From the NCBI RefSeq assembly GCF_002994635.1, contig NZ_PVNL01000041.1, positions 124,001 to 188,000 on the forward strand: DNA of 64,000 bases, read 5' to 3'. Both the position numbers and the translations under genes were made by a program. The notes under the pieces were generated by a model. That model was not told the origin of the DNA. It saw only the letters and a program-made list of their open reading frames with translations, and did not search any database. This document shows, in pieces, positions 47,592-55,598 of the stretch. Position 1 is the first letter of the stretch, and each line of letters opens with the position of its first letter. The DNA comes from Enhygromyxa salina (lineage in GTDB: Bacteria; Myxococcota_A; Polyangia; Nannocystales; Nannocystaceae).

Positions 47592-47640
47592 CATGCATTT
47601 TTGCATGCGGTGCGTGCGTCATTGGCTGTTTATGCATGCG
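47592..47640. promoter_or_regulatory. TGCATG inverted/direct repeats upstream of DUF4386 gene
   Basis: CATGCA-TTTT-TGCATG (47592-47607) is a perfect inverted repeat, and TGCATGCG recurs at 47633-47640, both in a locally AT-rich stretch 40-90 nt before the gene. Candidate operator; no regulator is adjacent. Confidence 0.35.
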
Positions 47641-47679
47641 TTTACGTAGCGATACAACCATGGCGAAAGGACCGACCCG

Positions 47680-48477
47680 ATGCTCGACCGCTCACCTCGC
47701 CCCATCGCTCTCGCCCGCCAGGCGGGTGCTCTGTACCTGATCATCATCGTCGCCGGGATCGGTGGCGCTGCCCTCGTCCGCGGCCCGCTGCTCGTCCCGG
47801 ACGACCCGGCCCTCACCGCCGCCAACCTCGTGGCCCACGAGCTGCCGTTTCGTCTGAGCATCCTCGCGGACGTGGTCATGGCTCTCGCCGACGTGGCGTT
47901 GGGCGTGCTGATGTACGTGCTGCTCCGCCCCGCGGGCAGCACCTTGTCGCTGATGGCGATGGCCTTCCGCCTCGCCCAGGCTGCGGCGATCGGGGTGAAC
48001 TTGCTGAACCTGCACGTGGCGGTGACCCTCGCCGGGCAGGGAGCCTTTGCGGATCCGCAGGGCCAGGCGCTCGCCTCCGCCTTCTTCGAGGCGCACGGAG
48101 CGGGCTACGACCTCAGCCTGTTCTTCTTCGGCGTCAACTGTCTGCTCGTGGGGGCCCTGATCGCGCGCTCCGGTTTCCTGCCTCGGGCGCTCGGCATCGG
48201 TGTGGGTGTCGCCGGGCTCGTGTACCTCGGCGGCAGCACCGTGCACGTGGTCGCTCCGCAATTCGTGGACGCTGTGGCGCCGCTGTACGGGATCCCCGTG
48301 CTCGCCGAGCTCGCCCTGTGCGGCTGGCTGCTCGTGCGTGGGCTCGATGCGCGCCAGTGGCACGCTGCAGCCTCAATGGTACGCGGTGCGTTACCTCCGG
48401 CGGCATCCCGGTCTGCGAGGCCCAGGTCAGCGAGCGGCGGATCTGCCGGCAGCTCTCGAGTGAGGAGCGGGAGCTAG
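47680..48477 (+). CDS. DUF4386 integral membrane protein, with aberrant C-terminus
   Basis: 265 aa from ATG 47680. Residues 1-227 fit the DUF4386 family: RPIALARQAGALYLIIIVAGI, a long N-terminal loop, and about six helices with LVYLGGSTVHVVAPQF and VLAELALCGWLLVRGLD. The family normally ends about here. The last ~38 residues (SMVRGALPPAASRSARP...) are low-complexity, while a different frame over the same DNA reads like real coding sequence. This suggests a deletion fused the gene to a remnant of another. Function unknown. Confidence 0.7.
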   Translation: MLDRSPRPIALARQAGALYLIIIVAGIGGAALVRGPLLVPDDPALTAANLVAHELPFRLSILADVVMALADVALGVLMYVLLRPAGSTLSLMAMAFRLAQAAAIGVNLLNLHVAVTLAGQGAFADPQGQALASAFFEAHGAGYDLSLFFFGVNCLLVGALIARSGFLPRALGIGVGVAGLVYLGGSTVHVVAPQFVDAVAPLYGIPVLAELALCGWLLVRGLDARQWHAAASMVRGALPPAASRSARPRSASGGSAGSSRVRSGS

Positions 48478-48551
48478 TCGCGATCATCGTTGCCCGTCCA
48501 AGAGGTGAGACACGCAAGCGTGATCGAGCGCCGCTCATGGCTCGAGGCTGA
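48366..48551 (+). pseudogene. Remnant of a Cys-containing protein gene
   Basis: In frame with 48366, the DNA reads CSLNGTRCVTSGGIPVCEAQ, then VSERRICRQLSSEERELVAIIVAR, and stops at 48549-48551. It has no start of its own and overlaps the aberrant 3' end of the DUF4386 gene and the end of the minus-strand propeller gene. The Cys spacing looks like a small EGF-like or lipoprotein domain. Probably the 3' end of a deleted gene. Confidence 0.3.
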
Positions 48552-50145
48552 CGACGACGAGATCGAACGGGTCCTGGGCCTGCACCGGCCCAAACCCAAA
48601 GTCGACGGCGAACGAGTTGATCGAGAACGGAAACGCCACGCGTCCATCGAGACCCACGGCGACTCGGTAGGCCAGCTCATTGGTCGTCGCGCCGAACATC
48701 CGGCTGTAGAGGTGATTGCCCGCCTCGTCGAACCTGGCCACGAACACGTCGATGCCCGAGCCGTTGCTGGCCAGCGGCCCACCGCCAAAATCGACGACGC
48801 CGGGTGGCTGCGGGAGCTCGCTGTGACCGCTGTTCGAACCGAGCACGACGATGTGCCCGCAGGGATCGATGGCGAGGTCGGACGCGCGCTGCGGCCAATT
48901 GTCGCCGTAGCGGTTGCTCCACAGCGATTGCCCGGCCCCATCAAATTTGGCGACGAACACGTCCACGCTGCCGGCCCCGACCAGCGGGCCGCTGCCAAAG
49001 TCGACGGTGCCGTCGAGCGCCCCGGCGATCACGATGTCACCAAGAGGATCGAAGGCCACGCCATAGGCCGTCTGGTCGGCGCCGTCTCCAAACTGCTGCG
49101 ACCACAGCGGGTCGCCCTGCGCGTCGAACCTGGCCAGAAAGATGTCGCTGTTGCCGGCGCTGACCAGCGGTCCGTCGCCAAGGTCGAGCTGCTCGGCGAA
49201 GTAGCCGGCGATCACGATCTCGCCATCAGCGTCGACATCCAAGCTCAGCAGCCTCTGATCCCCGGACGTCCCGAACCGCCGATCCCACAAGGGTTGCCCG
49301 TCGCTCGCGAAGCGACCCACATAGATGTCGGTGTCGCCAGCGGAGGCGTGCGGGCCCAGACCCATGTCGACGTCGCCCCAAAACCACCCGCCGTAGGTCA
49401 GCTCGCCCGAGGGCGCGACCGCGACGGTGGGCTGGCTGACCGAGCCGGACGTGGGCTGACGCCACCACAGCTCGCTGCCGTCCGGTGCGAGCCGCATCAG
49501 ACCGAAGTTGCCCGCGATCAACAAGTCGTCGTTGTCGGCGCTGGCCATCGTCACGCGGCTAAACAACAAGGGGGAGATGTCTTGTGACCACAGCATGGTG
49601 CCGTCGACATCGAACGCGTGGACCTCGAGTTTGTAGACATTGCCGCCCACGGAGACGGTTCCGGCCGTGTAGACCCGACCCGCGCTGTCGATCGTGATGC
49701 CCTGTTGCTGCTCACTACCGGGCGCCGCGACGTGGGTAGCATAGGCCACGTCGCCCTGACTCTCGCCGATCTCGCACAGCAGCGGATCGCCGTCGCCGTC
49801 GCCGTCGCCGTCGCCATCGCCGTCGCCGTCGCCATCGCCATCGCCGTCGCCGTCGCCGTCGCCGTCGCCATCGCCATCGCCGTCGCCGTCGCCATCGCCA
49901 TCGCCGTCGCCGTCGCCATCGCCATCGCCATCGCCATCGCCGTCGCCATCGCCGTCGCCGTCGCCATCGCCATCGCCATCGCCATCGCCGTCGCCGCTCG
50001 TGTCGCTGTCGCCATCGCCGTCGGTCGACTCCGCGGCCATAGTCGGGCCGTCATCGGAGGTGCAACCGGCATCAGACGCGAGCACGCCTACGCAAGTGAG
50101 GCCGACCAGAGCGTGGACGGGCGATCGAGTCATCAAGCTCCTCAT
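48535..50145 (-). CDS. GD-repeat lipoprotein with beta-propeller (SBBP-type) domain
   Basis: 536 aa from ATG 50145 (ATG 50133 possible). Signal peptide then lipobox SDAGC (Cys28), followed by an almost pure (GD)n linker of about 80 residues (DNA 49789-50018). The C-terminal ~380 residues contain about eight repeats of the pattern D..LVAG.FDG.VDFG.GPL...G..DIFVARFDA.G..LWS..FG, the bacterial SBBP beta-propeller repeat, for example [21 protein letters not shown]. Predicted to be a surface-anchored propeller on a long flexible acidic stalk. Ligand unknown. Confidence 0.88.
   Translation of the reverse strand: MRSLMTRSPVHALVGLTCVGVLASDAGCTSDDGPTMAAESTDGDGDSDTSGDGDGDGDGDGDGDGDGDGDGDGDGDGDGDGDGDGDGDGDGDGDGDGDGDGDGDGDGDGDGDGDGDGDGDPLLCEIGESQGDVAYATHVAAPGSEQQQGITIDSAGRVYTAGTVSVGGNVYKLEVHAFDVDGTMLWSQDISPLLFSRVTMASADNDDLLIAGNFGLMRLAPDGSELWWRQPTSGSVSQPTVAVAPSGELTYGGWFWGDVDMGLGPHASAGDTDIYVGRFASDGQPLWDRRFGTSGDQRLLSLDVDADGEIVIAGYFAEQLDLGDGPLVSAGNSDIFLARFDAQGDPLWSQQFGDGADQTAYGVAFDPLGDIVIAGALDGTVDFGSGPLVGAGSVDVFVAKFDGAGQSLWSNRYGDNWPQRASDLAIDPCGHIVVLGSNSGHSELPQPPGVVDFGGGPLASNGSGIDVFVARFDEAGNHLYSRMFGATTNELAYRVAVGLDGRVAFPFSINSFAVDFGFGPVQAQDPFDLVVVSLEP
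49789..50018 (-). repeat. Long (GCCGTC/GCCATC)n hexanucleotide tract encoding poly-Gly-Asp
   Basis: About 230 nt of uninterrupted 6-nt units, GCCGTC and GCCATC on the plus strand, which encode Gly-Asp on the minus strand. This is the purest and longest such tract in the window. The mix of GTC and ATC units is itself patterned in blocks, pointing to expansion by duplication of several units. Confidence 0.9.
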
Positions 50146-50316
50146 CGCGCTCACTCTACGTCGTATGACGGGGTATTTGGCCCACTGCTCACATGAAAAT
50201 TGGCGACCCAGCAACCTGGCCGGTCCGTTGCCCTGCGCACCACAAATACACCCCGATGTCTCTCCCATGTCCAATCACACGCAGGGCAGGCCGCGGCGTA
50301 GGCGGGGATGACTCAA

Positions 50317-50706
50317 TCACCCCGGCGCATCAAACCACTGGACCAACTGCACGAGGATGCCATTCGGGTCGCGGACTTGAAAGTAGCGCTCGCCCCACGA
50401 CTCCGTCTCGATGGGCGTCACGATCGGCACGCCGGCGCTGCGCAAGCGCTCGTACTCCTCGTCGATCGCGTCGACCACGAACGCGATCAGGAGGCCGCCG
50501 GAGACCGCGGCCGCGTGCGAGGCTGGCTTGAAGCTCGGCAGGCCCACCCGCAAAAAGATGAGGTTGAATCCGGCGTCCTCGCGGGCGAGCGAGACGAACC
50601 CGTCGGCCTCCATGGCCACCGCGAAGCCGAAGTGTTTGATCAGGAAGGCGGCGGAGGCTCGCGGATCCGCGACGTTGAGGGAGAGGGCCGAATTGGTGAT
50701 ACGCAT
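50317..50706 (-). CDS. VOC (glyoxalase/bleomycin-resistance) family protein
   Basis: 129 aa. The beta-alpha-beta-beta-beta fold is recognisable: MRITNSALSLNVADPRASAAF at the start, HFGFAVAMEADGFVSL, the central LIAFVVDAIDEEYERLRSAGV, and the end GERYFQVRDPNGILVQLVQW typical of the metal-binding second half. It could be a lyase, dioxygenase or sequestering protein. Divergent from a TetR regulator 55 nt away, which probably controls it. Confidence 0.88.
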   Translation of the reverse strand: MRITNSALSLNVADPRASAAFLIKHFGFAVAMEADGFVSLAREDAGFNLIFLRVGLPSFKPASHAAAVSGGLLIAFVVDAIDEEYERLRSAGVPIVTPIETESWGERYFQVRDPNGILVQLVQWFDAPG

Positions 50707-50715
50707 GAGGTTGGC

Positions 50716-50738
50716 CCGTAACTCTGTACGGTGTACGG
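50716..50738. promoter_or_regulatory. Operator-like repeats in VOC/TetR divergent gap
   Basis: CCGTA (50716-50720) and TACGG (50727-50731) form an inverted repeat with a 6-nt spacer, and TGTACGG occurs twice flush in tandem (50725-50731, 50732-50738). They lie within the 55-nt divergent gap, as expected for a TetR autoregulatory site. Confidence 0.45.
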
Positions 50739-50761
50739 TGTCGTGTCAACAGAAATGTTGG

Positions 50762-51538
50762 ATGATGTCGCCCGTGGCCGGCAAGCGCGACCCGAGCACC
50801 GAGGCGGTCCGGACCTTGCGCTCGCTATGGCGAGCGACGCCGAGCGTCCGTCCTGGGCCCACCTCCGCCCTCAGCCTCGATGCGCTCGTGACCACGGCCA
50901 TTGCGATCGCCGACACCGAGGGCTTGGCCAAGCTGAGCATTCGTCGGGTCGCCACCGAGCTCGGAATCTCGCCGATGTCCGTGTACACCCATGTGGCGAC
51001 CAAGGCCGAGCTGCTCGAGCTGATGACCGACACGGCCCACGGTGAGCTGGCAGACCCTGGGCCGGTGGCCGAGCGCTGGCAGGATCGGATCGCCGAGATC
51101 GCGCGGACCAACCTCGACCTCCTGATTCGGCACCCATGGCTGGTCGAGCAGCCGCCCGGGCGTCCGCCGCTGGGACCGGGCACGACCGGCAAGTACGAGC
51201 GCGAGCTCACCGCGCTCGATGGTCTGGGCCTCGACGACATCACCCTCGATGCTGCGCTCAGCTTCGTCCTCGGCTTCGTCCGCGGGGCGGCCCGGGACCG
51301 AATTGCGGCCCAGAACACCGTCGCGGACAGCGAGACCGACGAGCAGTGGTGGGCTGCCCGAGCGGCGACGCTCGCCGAGCTGATGCCGGCCGAGGACTAC
51401 CCCCTCGCCGTGCGGGTCGGGTCGGCGGCCGGGGCCGCTCAGGATGCCGCCTGGGACCCGCTCGCAGCGTTCGAGTTCGGTCTTGCCCGGGTCATCGACG
51501 GGCTCGCGCCGCTGCTCGATCAACACGGCGATCGCTGA
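50762..51538 (+). CDS. TetR/AcrR-family transcriptional regulator
   Basis: 258 aa from ATG 50762 (second ATG at 50765). N-terminal helix-turn-helix: LVTTAIAIADTEGLAKLSIRRVATELGISPMSVYTHVATKAELLELM (about 37-85), the standard TetR domain after a ~35-residue extension. The C-terminal domain (about 95-250, HPWLVEQPPGRPPLGPG, ALSFVLGFVRGAARD) resembles the TetR_C class found with drug-responsive repressors. Likely represses itself and the divergent VOC gene. Confidence 0.9.
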   Translation: MMSPVAGKRDPSTEAVRTLRSLWRATPSVRPGPTSALSLDALVTTAIAIADTEGLAKLSIRRVATELGISPMSVYTHVATKAELLELMTDTAHGELADPGPVAERWQDRIAEIARTNLDLLIRHPWLVEQPPGRPPLGPGTTGKYERELTALDGLGLDDITLDAALSFVLGFVRGAARDRIAAQNTVADSETDEQWWAARAATLAELMPAEDYPLAVRVGSAAGAAQDAAWDPLAAFEFGLARVIDGLAPLLDQHGDR

Positions 51539-51609
51539 GGCTCGGTGTTCGGGCGCTCGGCGCAGCCAGCATGAGCCCAGAACAGCGCAAGGTAGAAGTC
51601 GCGCGGAGT

Positions 51610-52758
51610 CTACGGCCGATGACTACGTCGCCCTGCCCCTGCGGGGGGTAACCCGCTGTCTTTGGCATCGGCGGGCTCGAGGCAGGCGCCTAGCCAGCTG
51701 CGCGCGTTGCCAGCGAGGACTGACTCGAGCAGCTCGGGTGCGAGCGCGAGGCCGCGATACTCCGCGGTCGTGAGCATCGCCGGCCCTGCACCGTCGCGCA
51801 GGAACTCGAACCGCTCGGCCGCGAGCAGGCCGAGGTTGGCGTCGATCTGCCTTCGCCACCGGCTCAGCGAGGCGTCTTTTTGGGTCCCGGCGGAGACCAG
51901 AGTCACGAGATCCGAGCCATACAAGAACCGCTGCGGCTGCGCGGTGATCAGCGCCCGCAGCCGCTCGCGCTCGCGCTCGAGGTTGGTGAACCCGTCGACC
52001 CCCGGTCGGCCCTCACCGTGGCTGGTGTCGACCCGCAGGCGGGGGTGCTTGGCCAACAGCCGCTCGAGCCGATCGAGATCCGTCCGGCTCCCGCAAAGAT
52101 GCGGGCAGACCAGCTCGAGGTTTGGGTATGCGCGCAGGAGTGCGTCGAATTCGTCCTCGTAGCGCACGGTGTTGACGTGCAGCAAGACCGGGACCGCACG
52201 CTGCTCGAGCAGCGCGAAGCTCGGGGCATAGGCCGGATCATCGAGGGGTCGCGGGTGGAGGCTGTGGTGGCCGATGTAGAGCTTGACCCCGCACGCACCA
52301 CGATCGAACCAGCCCTCGAGCTCCTCGGCCTCGACCTGCGCCGGGTCGACGCTCACGAAGGGCAGCAGGCGGTCGCGGTGCGCTCGAGTCTGCTCGAGCA
52401 GGCGCTCGTTTGCCGCCCGCCAGCCCGCGAATTTGTCGGGCCCCGGAGGCGGCGGAAAGTCGGGGTCGAGGTGCGGGGAGGCCAGCACCACGGCCGCGCT
52501 GATCTGGTGACGATCGAGGGTTGCGAGCAGCTCGTCGACGTGTCCTCCGACGAGGTGAACATGCACGTCGATCGGCTCGGGGCGCTCGGGCTTGGGTCGA
52601 GCGGCTGGCTCGGCGGCCGGGTTCTCGCCGTCGTTCCCACTCCGAGGCGCGGGTGTCTCCCGCGCTGCTCGTGTGGGCTCGGGCCGGGGCGCCTCTCGCT
52701 GGCAGCTCGCGAGCAGCAGCGTCAGTACGACCGGCGCGACGCGCCTCAGCACTCGCAT
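51610..52758 (-). CDS. Amidohydrolase-family lipoprotein
   Basis: 382 aa. Signal peptide MRVLRRVAPVVLTLLLASC (Cys19) and a Pro/Ala/Glu linker. The TIM-barrel amidohydrolase-2 pattern follows: DVHVHLVGGH (metal His-x-His), GACGVKLYIGHHS, VPVLLHVNTVRY, LVCPHLCGSR, RVDTSHGEGR and FLYGSDLV (final Asp). All likely metal ligands are present. It would hydrolyse or decarboxylate a small substrate at the cell surface or in the periplasm. The start overlaps the end of the upstream lipoprotein gene by 13 nt, so the two are probably translated together. Confidence 0.87.
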   Translation of the reverse strand: MRVLRRVAPVVLTLLLASCQREAPRPEPTRAARETPAPRSGNDGENPAAEPAARPKPERPEPIDVHVHLVGGHVDELLATLDRHQISAAVVLASPHLDPDFPPPPGPDKFAGWRAANERLLEQTRAHRDRLLPFVSVDPAQVEAEELEGWFDRGACGVKLYIGHHSLHPRPLDDPAYAPSFALLEQRAVPVLLHVNTVRYEDEFDALLRAYPNLELVCPHLCGSRTDLDRLERLLAKHPRLRVDTSHGEGRPGVDGFTNLERERERLRALITAQPQRFLYGSDLVTLVSAGTQKDASLSRWRRQIDANLGLLAAERFEFLRDGAGPAMLTTAEYRGLALAPELLESVLAGNARSWLGACLEPADAKDSGLPPAGAGRRSHRP

Positions 52759-53615
52759 TCGTCTTCGGCGTTCAGCGCCCGGAGCTCGAAACTCAAGTAG
52801 TAGGGGTAGGACGCCTCGGGCGGCCCGAACACGTGTACGAGCAGCATCTGCTTGAATTGCGCACCCATGCCGCCAATGTCGACACGTCCATCCGTCCCCG
52901 TGCCTGTGCCGAGCAGCTCGAGGGTCTCGGCATTGAGGACCTCGATGGTCATCGTGTTCTCCGGTGCGTCGGGCAAGAACGGGCTATCGCAACTCTCCCC
53001 GCACAAGCTGCTGCCTTGCGCCCAGGCATCGAGGAACAACGTGTACGCCTCGAAGTCGTCGTTCTCCTCGAGCGTGAGGGCCGAGCCGTCGATGAGGTAC
53101 CAGTCATCCTCCTGCGCGCACAAGAACGCGTCGATATCGACGCGGGCCGAGAAGTTGCCGTTGCTTTCCCAGGCGAGGTCGGTAGGTGCCTCGGGCAGGT
53201 CGTTGGGCTCGAACTCGTCGTTGTCCGGGCATTGGTTGGGATCCCCGTCGCCGTCGCCGTCCCCGTCGCCGGTGTCGCCGTCGCCGTCGCCGTCGCCGTC
53301 CCCGTCTCCGGTGTCGCCGTCCCCGTCTCCGGTGTCGCCGTCGCCGTCCCCAGTGTCGCCGTCGCCGTCCCCGGCGTCGCCGTCGCCGTCCCCGGTGTCG
53401 CCGTCGCCGTCGCCGTCGCCGTCCCCGGTGTCGCCGTCGCCGTCGCCGTCTCCGGTGTCACCGTCGCCGTCGCCAGTGTCTCCGTCTCCGGTGTCGCCGT
53501 CGCCGTCGCCGCTCTCGCTCCCGCTGGCACCCGTGTCCGAGCTGGGCGTGGGGACACACCCTCCGAGCATCAACGCAGACCCTACAAACGCGACAGCGAT
53601 TTTTGAGCGAAGCAT
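52746..53615 (-). CDS. GDGDT-repeat lipoprotein with small C-terminal domain
   Basis: 289 aa. Signal peptide MLRSKIAVAFVGSALMLGGC (Cys20), then ~90 residues of GDGDTGDGDG repeats (DNA 53247-53515). The C-terminal domain (about 130-289) resembles bacterial pre-peptidase/PPC-type beta-sandwiches: FEPNDLPEAPTDL, FSARVDIDAFLCAQEDDWYLIDG, and MTIEVLNAETLELLGTG. Probably a surface-exposed binding domain on a flexible stalk. First gene of a two-gene minus-strand unit with the amidohydrolase lipoprotein. Confidence 0.85.
   Translation of the reverse strand: MLRSKIAVAFVGSALMLGGCVPTPSSDTGASGSESGDGDGDTGDGDTGDGDGDTGDGDGDGDTGDGDGDGDGDTGDGDGDAGDGDGDTGDGDGDTGDGDGDTGDGDGDGDGDGDTGDGDGDGDGDPNQCPDNDEFEPNDLPEAPTDLAWESNGNFSARVDIDAFLCAQEDDWYLIDGSALTLEENDDFEAYTLFLDAWAQGSSLCGESCDSPFLPDAPENTMTIEVLNAETLELLGTGTGTDGRVDIGGMGAQFKQMLLVHVFGPPEASYPYYLSFELRALNAEDECEC
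53247..53515 (-). repeat. GDGDT-encoding repeat tract
   Basis: An array of GCCGTCGCCGTCCCC(G/A)GTGTC-like units on the plus strand, about 270 nt, encoding Gly-Asp and Gly-Asp-Thr on the minus strand. The unit length varies between 12, 18 and 24 nt, all multiples of three. Confidence 0.85.
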
Positions 53616-53775
53616 CGCCCCTGAGTATCACGTCTCGGTGGGATCACAGCTGTGGACCTGCAAACAACTGTGCCCGCGGGTGCTGGGCAGGGGGAGTTCG
53701 CGCGATCTAACCGAAACCCGCCGCTTGGCGAGGGGGGTCGCCCGCCAGGGCCGCGACTCCGAACTGATCCGCACT

Positions 53776-54116
53776 TCAGGCGGCGAACGAGGCTACGGCC
53801 TTGGCCTCATCGTTGAAGGTCTCGAACACGTTGATGAGCAGCGTGAGACACAAGAGCTCGTGGACTTTGGGAGAAACCGACAGCAGCTTGAGTTTCCCCC
53901 CCGCCAGTTGCTAGGATGAGGCAGCTCACAAGTTCTCCGATTCTGGAGGAGTCGATGTAGGTCACGTCCGCCATGTTGAGCAGGATATTCGAAGCGCCCG
54001 ACTCGTGGGCATCTGCGACGGTCCGACGTAGGGTAATGTCGCCCTCTCCGATGGTGAGCTTGCCGCGCATGCCCAAGGATAGTGACGTTGCCGTTGGTTC
54101 GTATCTCAATTTTCAT
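53776..54116 (-). pseudogene. STAS-domain anti-anti-sigma factor gene with two frameshifts
   Basis: ATG 54116 begins MKIEIRTNGNVTILG. One extra base in GGG (plus strand 54072-54074) shifts the frame; the next frame reads MRGKLTIGEGDITLRRTVAD, then NMADVTYIDSSRIGELVSCLI with the STAS phospho-Ser region. At a run of seven G (plus-strand C, 53896-53902) the frame shifts again; removing one G restores KLKLLSVSPKVHELLCLTLL and NVFETFNDEAKAVASFAA with a stop at 53776-53778. Corrected, it is a full ~113-aa SpoIIAA-like STAS protein. Either decayed, or switched by G-tract length, or a sequencing artefact. Confidence 0.65.
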
Positions 54117-54233
54117 GACGGTCTCAGTGGGGAAGCGAACTTGCAGGATAACAGATGTACCTCCTTCGGGGCGGCGTGTCAGTAAAATATCGTCCATGAG
54201 AGTTCGCATGAGCCACAGGCCACGTCCATGCGG
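54117..54233 (-). pseudogene. Remnant of HATPase anti-sigma factor (RsbW/SpoIIAB-like)
   Basis: Directly upstream of the STAS gene, the minus strand reads PHGRGLWLMRTLMDDILLTR, then RPEGGTSVILQVRF. HGRGL-x-LM is the last ATP-binding box of anti-sigma serine kinases, followed by the usual C-terminal strand. An in-frame TAG (54234-54236) cuts it off; upstream DNA keeps fragments in another frame (GEPAPGLLEIIDAG) but no complete domain. Together with the STAS gene this is the remains of a partner-switching module. Confidence 0.55.
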
Positions 54234-54388
54234 CTACGCCAGCATCGATGATCTCGAGCAAGCCGGGCGCTGGCTCGCCGAGCATTGTCGAACGGGCGCA
54301 CAATATGCTGGTTGGTGCAGCGACGTGCGGCGGATTCAGCCGGCTTGGCCCCGTATCTATTGCATACACCAAGCAGCAAATGCTGGGG

Positions 54389-54526
54389 ATGTCGGTGAGC
54401 AAGGTATGCGGCGTCGGCTTCAGGCTGGCGCTGACGGGCATGGTTTCGCTCGGGCTCAGTGGGTGCTATTGCGGAAGACAATGTGTCATGACCCAATTGA
54501 CACTTGCTGTCGCAAATCTTCAATGA
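54389..54526 (+). CDS. Possible very short lipoprotein
   Basis: 45 aa from ATG 54389: a signal-like MSVSKVCGVGFRLALTGMVS followed by lipobox LGLSGC and YCGRQC. It precedes the cytochrome lipoprotein gene by 10 nt on the same strand. It may be a tiny lipoprotein or a chance ORF in decayed DNA. Confidence 0.25.
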   Translation: MSVSKVCGVGFRLALTGMVSLGLSGCYCGRQCVMTQLTLAVANLQ

Positions 54527-54536
54527 GGATCCAGCA

Positions 54537-55436
54537 ATGAAAAAACTGCACGCACTCCTGGCATGCTCGCTCCTGGCCGCCTGCGCGGACGCGGACGACG
54601 AGATGGCCAACACCGATCCAAGCACCGAGCTGTCCGAGTACGACCTCGCACGGGGAGGTCGGCTGTTCGACAAGTGGTACGCTGACTCCAGCTTCGAAGG
54701 CATGTTCACCCCGGGCAGCGAGGGCGGCCCATTCGGCGACGGTACGCTCGCCGACGTAAACGGCGCGGCGTTCCCCAACGATGAGGGGCACGACTACCGG
54801 CTCAAGAACTTCTTCGGCTGGGATCTCCGGGGCACCGAGGGCATCTACGGCCCCGGCTACGCCGACAAGTCCTACGCGCTGTCGACTAACCTCCTGGCGC
54901 TACCCCGCTCGCACGCCGAGCTGGTCACGTGGTTCGAGGGCGGCGGCGACGGCCTTCCGGCCTACGGCGATGTTCTGCGCGCCGACCAGATCGACGACAT
55001 GGCCGCCTTCGTCCTCGCCATGCGCACTGGCCAGTTGCCGCGCGCCTCCGAGATCTGGGCGCTGTCCGCCACGGCACCCAGCTCCTACACCCTGTTGCCG
55101 GGCGGCGACGTTCAGGCCGGTCACGCGGCCTACGCGAGCACCTGCGCCCAGTGCCACGGCGTGGACGGCACTGTGTATCTGTTCGACGACGGCGAGTACA
55201 CGCTCGGAAGCTTCGCACGCCAAAAAGCGTACGAGGGCTGGTTCAAGCTGCTGGTCGGGCACCCCGGCAGCCTGATGGGTCCGCAGGTGCCCGACGGGCT
55301 GACCGCCGCGGAGCAGGCCGCGTGGATCCTCGACGTGTTCGCGGCGCTGTGTGACCGCGAGGTGTACCCGGCGACCGGGGCCTCGAAGGCGGACGTGGAA
55401 GACGGCGATCCGCGGTGCGGCAAGTATCTGCGTTGA
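54537..55436 (+). CDS. Cytochrome c lipoprotein
   Basis: 299 aa from ATG 54537, with GAGG (54525-54528) 8 nt upstream. Lipobox LLAAC (Cys16). The N-terminal half (LARGGRLFDKWYADSS, PNDEGHDYRLKNFFGWDLRGTEGIYGP) resembles the degenerate first domain of diheme cytochromes. C203-A-Q-C206-H207 in STCAQCHGVDGT is a standard heme-attachment motif, and LMGPQVPDG may provide the axial Met. A periplasmic or outer-membrane electron carrier; the redox partner is unknown. Confidence 0.85.
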   Translation: MKKLHALLACSLLAACADADDEMANTDPSTELSEYDLARGGRLFDKWYADSSFEGMFTPGSEGGPFGDGTLADVNGAAFPNDEGHDYRLKNFFGWDLRGTEGIYGPGYADKSYALSTNLLALPRSHAELVTWFEGGGDGLPAYGDVLRADQIDDMAAFVLAMRTGQLPRASEIWALSATAPSSYTLLPGGDVQAGHAAYASTCAQCHGVDGTVYLFDDGEYTLGSFARQKAYEGWFKLLVGHPGSLMGPQVPDGLTAAEQAAWILDVFAALCDREVYPATGASKADVEDGDPRCGKYLR

Positions 55437-55598
55437 ATTCGCGGGCGGTCTTTGTGTCCACATAAGCGCGAACAGGAGTATCGCGCCCCCAATCAAGCTG
55501 GCGGATCGGCGACGACGCGCGTGGCAACTACGAACCGCGCGCGGCCTCGCACTCCGCGCGAGCGAACGCCGAGCTGACACACTGTACACTCGCCGCAG

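Noticed and set aside
49789..50018. CRISPR-like repeat array
   Set aside because: Units are 6 nt without spacers and are in frame with a protein; not CRISPR.
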